This document shows positions 6,772-9,224 of a stretch of DNA of 9,224 bases, piece after piece. Each line of letters opens with the position of its first letter. Positions within the stretch are counted from its first letter, which is position 1. The DNA comes from Pseudobdellovibrionaceae bacterium (GTDB taxonomy: Bacteria > Bdellovibrionota > Bdellovibrionia > Bdellovibrionales > JAMPXM01), in contig JALHOI010000090.1 in the NCBI GenBank assembly GCA_022843085.1, forward strand, positions 1 to 9,224, in the 5' to 3' direction. The translations under genes and the position numbers were made by a program. The notes beneath the pieces are model-generated. The model ran no database searches, had not been told where the DNA came from, and was given only the letters and a program-made list of their open reading frames with translations.

Positions 6772-6864
6772 TTACCAAAAGCAGATTTTGAAGTTTCGTA
6801 GCCGCCGCGAATTATTACGGAACCCCCAGAGGTCTGAAAGAACCGCGCCAACCCCAACCTGCAT
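6772..6864 (-). CDS. Possible 30-codon leader ORF ahead of 6228-6746
   Basis: ATG 6862-6864 sits three bases after AAGGAG, the best Shine-Dalgarno sequence in this region, and runs 30 codons to TAA 6772-6774, ending 25 bases before the ATG of the exported protein. The peptide (MQVGVGAVLSDLWGF onward, ending KICFW) has no signal or family. The same AAGGAG might instead serve TTG 6857 ten bases away in the exported protein's own frame. It is a candidate leader only. Confidence 0.25.
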   Translation of the reverse strand: MQVGVGAVLSDLWGFRNNSRRLRNFKICFW

Positions 6865-6867
6865 ATA

Positions 6868-6914
6868 CTCCTTGCAGAATGTCTTCTACGGTGAATTTTT
6901 CAAATCTCTGCAAG
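6868..6914 (-). promoter_or_regulatory. Shine-Dalgarno AAGGAG overlapped by an inverted repeat
   Basis: On the minus strand CTTGCAGA (6907-6914) is repeated in inverted form as TCTGCAAG (6871-6878), 28 bases apart. The downstream arm shares its AAG with the AAGGAG at 6868-6873. If transcription starts upstream of 6914, the arms could pair and mask the ribosome site. If it starts between them, the repeat could be a protein operator. Confidence 0.35.
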
Positions 6915-7038
6915 TAAACAGACGGTTAGAGCCCATCAGACTTTTTCGGCCGGATTGTCGGCCGCTCGTCGGGTGGGCCAACAACCCGGTTAAAAAGAAT
7001 GTATCTTACAGGATGAAGTAGTGCGCGACAGACGTCGT

Positions 7039-7059
7039 CAGCTGGGCCAGGCCCAGCTG
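7039..7059. repeat. Perfect 10-bp inverted repeat with a single central base
   Basis: CAGCTGGGCC and GGCCCAGCTG flank a single A at 7049. The element lies in the divergent interval between the minus-strand gene starting at 6746 and the plus-strand gene starting near 7112, so it is well placed for an operator acting on one or both. As RNA it would form an 8-bp stem with a 5-base loop in the plus gene's leader. Confidence 0.5.
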
Positions 7060-7111
7060 CTCCGATTGAATGGAATTTCCTTTTCCACGATAATTGCAAA
7101 CACAGCGGCCT

Positions 7112-8260
7112 ATGCGCCCCGACTCGTTTTTGCTTTCTTTTTCAAGAAAATGTTACTTACGAATCGGAATGTTTTGGCTTGGTGTTCTGATTGCACCCCC
7201 ACTCGTGAACGCCGCCGATCTAACGCGACGGACTTTTGTAGTCGGCACGGGCGCGATGGTAGTGACTCCAGCTTTGGGTAAAACAGCCGCCAGCGAGGCG
7301 TGCTCCGTCTTGTTTCGCACCAGTGCCGCACCGAGCGCAGTTTCACGCGTTCACGCTCTAGCGGCTGCCGTCACCGCAGGCCGCCAGGTCGTCGGAGTTG
7401 AAAAACACGTCAAGCCTCATCCCCTTTTACGTCCTCTGATAGCAGGTGCCGAAACGCGTGCCCATTACGACCGCCGATTTTCCGAATGGGCGACTGACCG
7501 GAATAGAGAGTATCGCCGCATGCTAAATGCCGACGATGGCGAATTTCCCGCGTACGGCCGAAGGCTCGCGATGTCGTGGGCAACAACCGTCGTAACTGTT
7601 CAAGATCGACTCTCGAGGCGTTTCGAAATTCCGCTGGAAAGAATAGAACTCGAGATGCCAGATATTTTCGATCCGAGCGAAAACTTCTCCTATTTTATTA
7701 AGCGCACACCCACAGACGTCGATCCGCGTCCTGAAACACTGGGTGCTGAGTTTCACTGGGCTTTTATCGCTGAGGTTAAAAAAGAAGACCCTGAGTTTGG
7801 CGCAATCCTCGAAGAGAGGTTTATCTATCGCGAATCGGTAGATCCGCGCTGGAACCGTTTTTCTGACCCCAGTCCGCTCGGCGATTACGCGCGGTCGACC
7901 GGGCGACGTCTTACCATCTCGTATGACGAGTGGCTTCAAGTCTCCCGGGTGGAACAGAATCTAATAGCAGAGAGGTTCAGGAGTAGACGTCCCGCTAGAA
8001 ATTTAGTCGGAACGTCTGAAGTTTCAAAATCTCCCACAAAACTGCAGGTTTCGTCGGTCCACCTTAGCGAATTTCTTTCGTGGTTAAATCGAGTGCGCGC
8101 GATACAAAAGACCGTTCACGACTGGGCTGCACCGCAAGAGACAACCGAAGTTCCAAAACTTGAACTCAGCCCTTTAAATACTCTTGTTGTTCCCGTTCCA
8201 GATGTGGCGGAAAGCACAAGTGCCGAACGGGAACCCGTAAACGTGCCCGTAGGAAAATGA
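7112..8260 (+). CDS. Exported protein of unknown function with a twin-arginine motif
   Basis: From ATG 7112 the protein has 382 residues. The first 60 hold two candidate export elements: a hydrophobic stretch MFWLGVLIAPPLVNA (20-34) that looks like a Sec signal core, then LTRRTFVVGTGAMVV (37-51), an excellent twin-arginine match (S/T-R-R-x-F followed by a mild hydrophobic, Gly/Ala-rich core). Mature sequence would begin near SEACSVLF (61-68). The remainder is soluble, charged and helical, with many Arg, Asp and Trp (for example RFSEWATDRNREYRRML and GAEFHWAFIAEVKKEDPEF), and a Pro/Val-rich tail from about 340. I recognise no family. Start alternatives are TTG 7094, ATG 7169 and GTG 7205; the last would leave only the Tat signal. 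None has a good ribosome site. A Tat substrate would fold in the cytoplasm first, perhaps with a cofactor, but no cofactor motif is visible. It is divergent from 6228-6746. Confidence 0.7.
   Translation: MRPDSFLLSFSRKCYLRIGMFWLGVLIAPPLVNAADLTRRTFVVGTGAMVVTPALGKTAASEACSVLFRTSAAPSAVSRVHALAAAVTAGRQVVGVEKHVKPHPLLRPLIAGAETRAHYDRRFSEWATDRNREYRRMLNADDGEFPAYGRRLAMSWATTVVTVQDRLSRRFEIPLERIELEMPDIFDPSENFSYFIKRTPTDVDPRPETLGAEFHWAFIAEVKKEDPEFGAILEERFIYRESVDPRWNRFSDPSPLGDYARSTGRRLTISYDEWLQVSRVEQNLIAERFRSRRPARNLVGTSEVSKSPTKLQVSSVHLSEFLSWLNRVRAIQKTVHDWAAPQETTEVPKLELSPLNTLVVPVPDVAESTSAEREPVNVPVGK
8189..8234. repeat. 10-bp inverted repeat inside the 3' end of the Tat-motif gene
   Basis: GTTCCCGTTC (8189-8198) is answered by GAACGGGAAC (8225-8234), with 26 bases between. 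It lies in the last codons of the gene, in the low-complexity Val/Pro tail. It could fold as an mRNA 3' stem; no T-tract follows, so it is not a standard terminator. Confidence 0.35.
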
Positions 8261-8656
8261 AGTCGTTTCGTTTTGTGTAAGCGGGCTAATTTAAAATTAA
8301 TTCGTCTAAACGCCTTCAGCCAAGTTGATGCGCTCTTTCGGACCCGGATGCAACTTTGCCCGCGCGAGCGAGTCGATCGAGCCTGAACGCGGGTTGCGAC
8401 GAAAAACGGATCTATTCGCGGGCAGTCATACGCCGCCGCACCCACCTGTGCCTGCGATTCGTCGAAACTCTGACTAAGGCGCCGAGTGCGACCGCAAAAG
8501 CGGTCAAGCACCAGGCAGAATCCACCGCACCAAACAAAGCTGTCCCCAGCTCGAATCTTGCCGCAGACGTGCGGCGAGCAGCGAAGCCGGGCTGGGCCCC
8601 GGCGAAGCGACACCAGCAGACAAAACAAGAGCCGACCCATCGGTCGGCTCTTATTT
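8261..8656. other. Gene-poor interval with several perfect hairpins
   Basis: No convincing gene lies here. A 49-codon frame (8328-8477, +) lacks a ribosome site, and longer frames run through the terminator and tRNA. Three perfect 6-bp hairpins are visible before the terminator: 8490-8505 (GACCGC, AAAA loop), 8560-8575 (GCCGCA, GACG loop) and 8586-8603 (GCCGGG, 6-base loop). An AT-rich palindrome TAATTT-A-AAATTA lies at 8287-8299. A structured small RNA on either strand is possible, but I could not match it to a known RNA such as tmRNA, 6S or RNase P. Confidence 0.4.
8621..8652 (-). terminator. Intrinsic terminator of the tRNA-Leu gene
   Basis: A perfect 11-bp stem (AAGAGCCGACC with GGTCGGCTCTT, 4-base loop, 8627-8652) lies four bases after the tRNA 3' end and is followed on the minus strand by GTTTTG. 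On the plus strand it is followed by ATTTTGG, so it could also stop transcripts coming from the left. Confidence 0.85.
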
Positions 8657-8742
8657 TGGTACCCGGGACAGGATTTGAACCTGCACTACCTTTCGGAACG
8701 TGGACCTGAACCACGCGTGTCTACCAGTTCCACCACCCGGGC
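8657..8742 (-). tRNA. tRNA-Leu (anticodon CAG)
   Basis: The gene is 86 bases long including an encoded CCA. The acceptor stem is GCCCGGG paired with CCCGGGT (a G-U closes the end), discriminator A, then CCA at 8657-8659. The D-arm reads GTGGAACTGGTAGAC, as in bacterial leucine tRNAs. The anticodon stem CGTGG/CCACG holds the loop TTCAGGT, giving anticodon CAG for CUG codons. A long class II variable arm (CC-GAAA-GG core) and a T-arm GCAGG-TTCAAAT-CCTGT complete it. No repeat of its 3' end that would mark an integrated element was noticed. Confidence 0.97.
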
Positions 8743-8786
8743 ACGGACGTAGAAATCGCTAGCGGCTGGTGTACCGAAAGGCTGGC

Positions 8787-8803
8787 TTCGAGTCATCCTC
8801 GAA
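8787..8803. repeat. Short inverted repeat between the tRNA and the next gene
   Basis: TTCGAG and CTCGAA are separated by TCATC. The repeat sits between the divergent tRNA-Leu gene and the coding region from 8856, with AT-rich ACTACATAT just after it (8803-8811). It could be an operator or promoter-proximal hairpin; the evidence is positional only. Confidence 0.25.
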
Positions 8804-8855
8804 CTACATATCGAATGGCATTGGTTTTCTTTGCGGCCCGGTGGTACTTTTGGTC

Positions 8856-9224
8856 ATGGCAAGAGGCCGCGGTTCAGATCGAGATTCAGGCAGAAGAACA
8901 TCAGGCGGAGGTTCTGGACCGGGCGATTCATCGCGGTCGGACTCTCGCTCGGACGGCTCGAAAGCGGGCAGTGGCCGCAGCAAAAGTGACACAAGTATTA
9001 AAAATGGCCGCAGTCTGCGCGATGTTTTAGACTCTGGCGGAAGCCGCGCTCGTCATGGCGCGCCGGTTCGTGGACCATCGGGAATTTCGAGTTCGCCGAG
9101 CTCTGACGCCGGGGGCACAGCGTCAAAACCTGTACGTCGGTCTGTACAGTATCAACCTGTCATGAACTTCCGCCCGCCTCCAGCGGGATCGCCCTCGAAC
9201 CCGGCTCCGCGGGAAGCTGCGCCC
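8856..9224 (+). CDS. Arg/Ser/Gly-rich, probably disordered protein, 3' end missing
   Basis: From ATG 8856 the frame is open for 123 codons to the window edge, so the C-terminus is not seen. The first 50 or so residues are almost only Arg, Ser, Gly, Asp and Lys (starting MARGRGSDRDSGRR). A short more ordered segment follows (RSLRDVLDSGG), then a Ser/Pro/Ala-rich stretch with aromatic spots (RRSVQYQPVMNF) and a Pro-rich end. There is no signal peptide or membrane segment. The basic low-complexity N-terminus suggests nucleic-acid or protein binding, but I recognise no family. GTG 8841 and TTG 8850 are alternative starts, and no clear Shine-Dalgarno precedes any. A competing frame (8815-9030) stops, whereas this one remains open, which is why it is preferred. 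Confidence 0.55.
   Translation, partial: MARGRGSDRDSGRRTSGGGSGPGDSSRSDSRSDGSKAGSGRSKSDTSIKNGRSLRDVLDSGGSRARHGAPVRGPSGISSSPSSDAGGTASKPVRRSVQYQPVMNFRPPPAGSPSNPAPREAAP

Noticed and set aside
6947..6964. CGGCCG-N6-CGGCCG hairpin as a terminator
   Set aside because: The T run precedes the stem on the plus strand, and no T run follows it on either strand.
8328..8477. 49-codon plus-strand frame
   Set aside because: It has no Shine-Dalgarno, no recognisable sequence and Pro/Arg-rich composition, and lies in a hairpin-containing gap.
8116..8640. Minus-strand open frame overlapping the end of the Tat-motif gene
   Set aside because: Its composition is unnatural (Arg/Cys/Ser-rich), and it overlaps both the end of a better-supported gene and the terminator loop.
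8356..8709. Plus-strand open frame ending ...VPGTGFEPALP...
   Set aside because: Its C-terminal part is the well-known false translation of the antisense strand of a tRNA gene, and it also runs through the terminator stem.
8815..9030. Plus-strand 71-codon frame with a hydrophobic start and charged helix
   Set aside because: It overlaps the longer frame from 8856 that stays open to the window end. It has no better ribosome site, so it is treated as a shadow, though not excluded with certainty.

Overview
The window (9.2 kb, close to balanced GC) looks like chromosomal DNA from a Gram-negative bacterium. I suspect a Bdellovibrio-like member of the Bdellovibrionota. The grounds are the style of the proteins: a Cys-rich prepilin-like protein, several small exported proteins of no obvious family, a Blc-type lipocalin, and weak Shine-Dalgarno sites. 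This is an impression from composition and protein character, not a phylogenetic result.

Layout. Positions 2-2498 (+) hold a tightly coupled operon of three genes: the 3' part of a polysaccharide-export ABC ATPase (Wzt/KpsT/TagH type), an HPr-kinase-like P-loop protein starting in an ATGA overlap, and a minimal nucleotidyltransferase starting in a TAATG overlap. It meets a minus-strand type IV prepilin-like gene (2516-3391) tail to tail. Divergent from the prepilin is a multi-spanning GT-C-type membrane protein (3466-4775) split into two frames near 3934, followed by a secreted Blc-type lipocalin (4817-5365).

Positions 5373-8260 hold exported proteins I could not place by overall similarity. 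Two are on the minus strand (5373-5933 and 6228-6746), separated by an orphan open frame without a start codon (5983-6207). One is on the plus strand (about 7112-8260) and carries a twin-arginine motif. All three start their presumed mature part with Cys-x-x-(A/L)-Phe. The first also shows a Cys/His/Asp pattern like transglutaminase or protein-glutaminase-fold enzymes.

Positions 8261-8656 lack a convincing gene but contain several perfect hairpins, the last being the terminator of a minus-strand tRNA-Leu(CAG) at 8657-8742. The window ends in an Arg/Ser/Gly-rich, probably disordered, 3'-truncated coding region from 8856.

How the parts may work together: the left half reads as cell-surface work (glycan export, possible glycan or protein modification, pilus, GT-C transferase). 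The middle reads as proteins sent to the periplasm or beyond. No mobile element, integrase or CRISPR array was seen.
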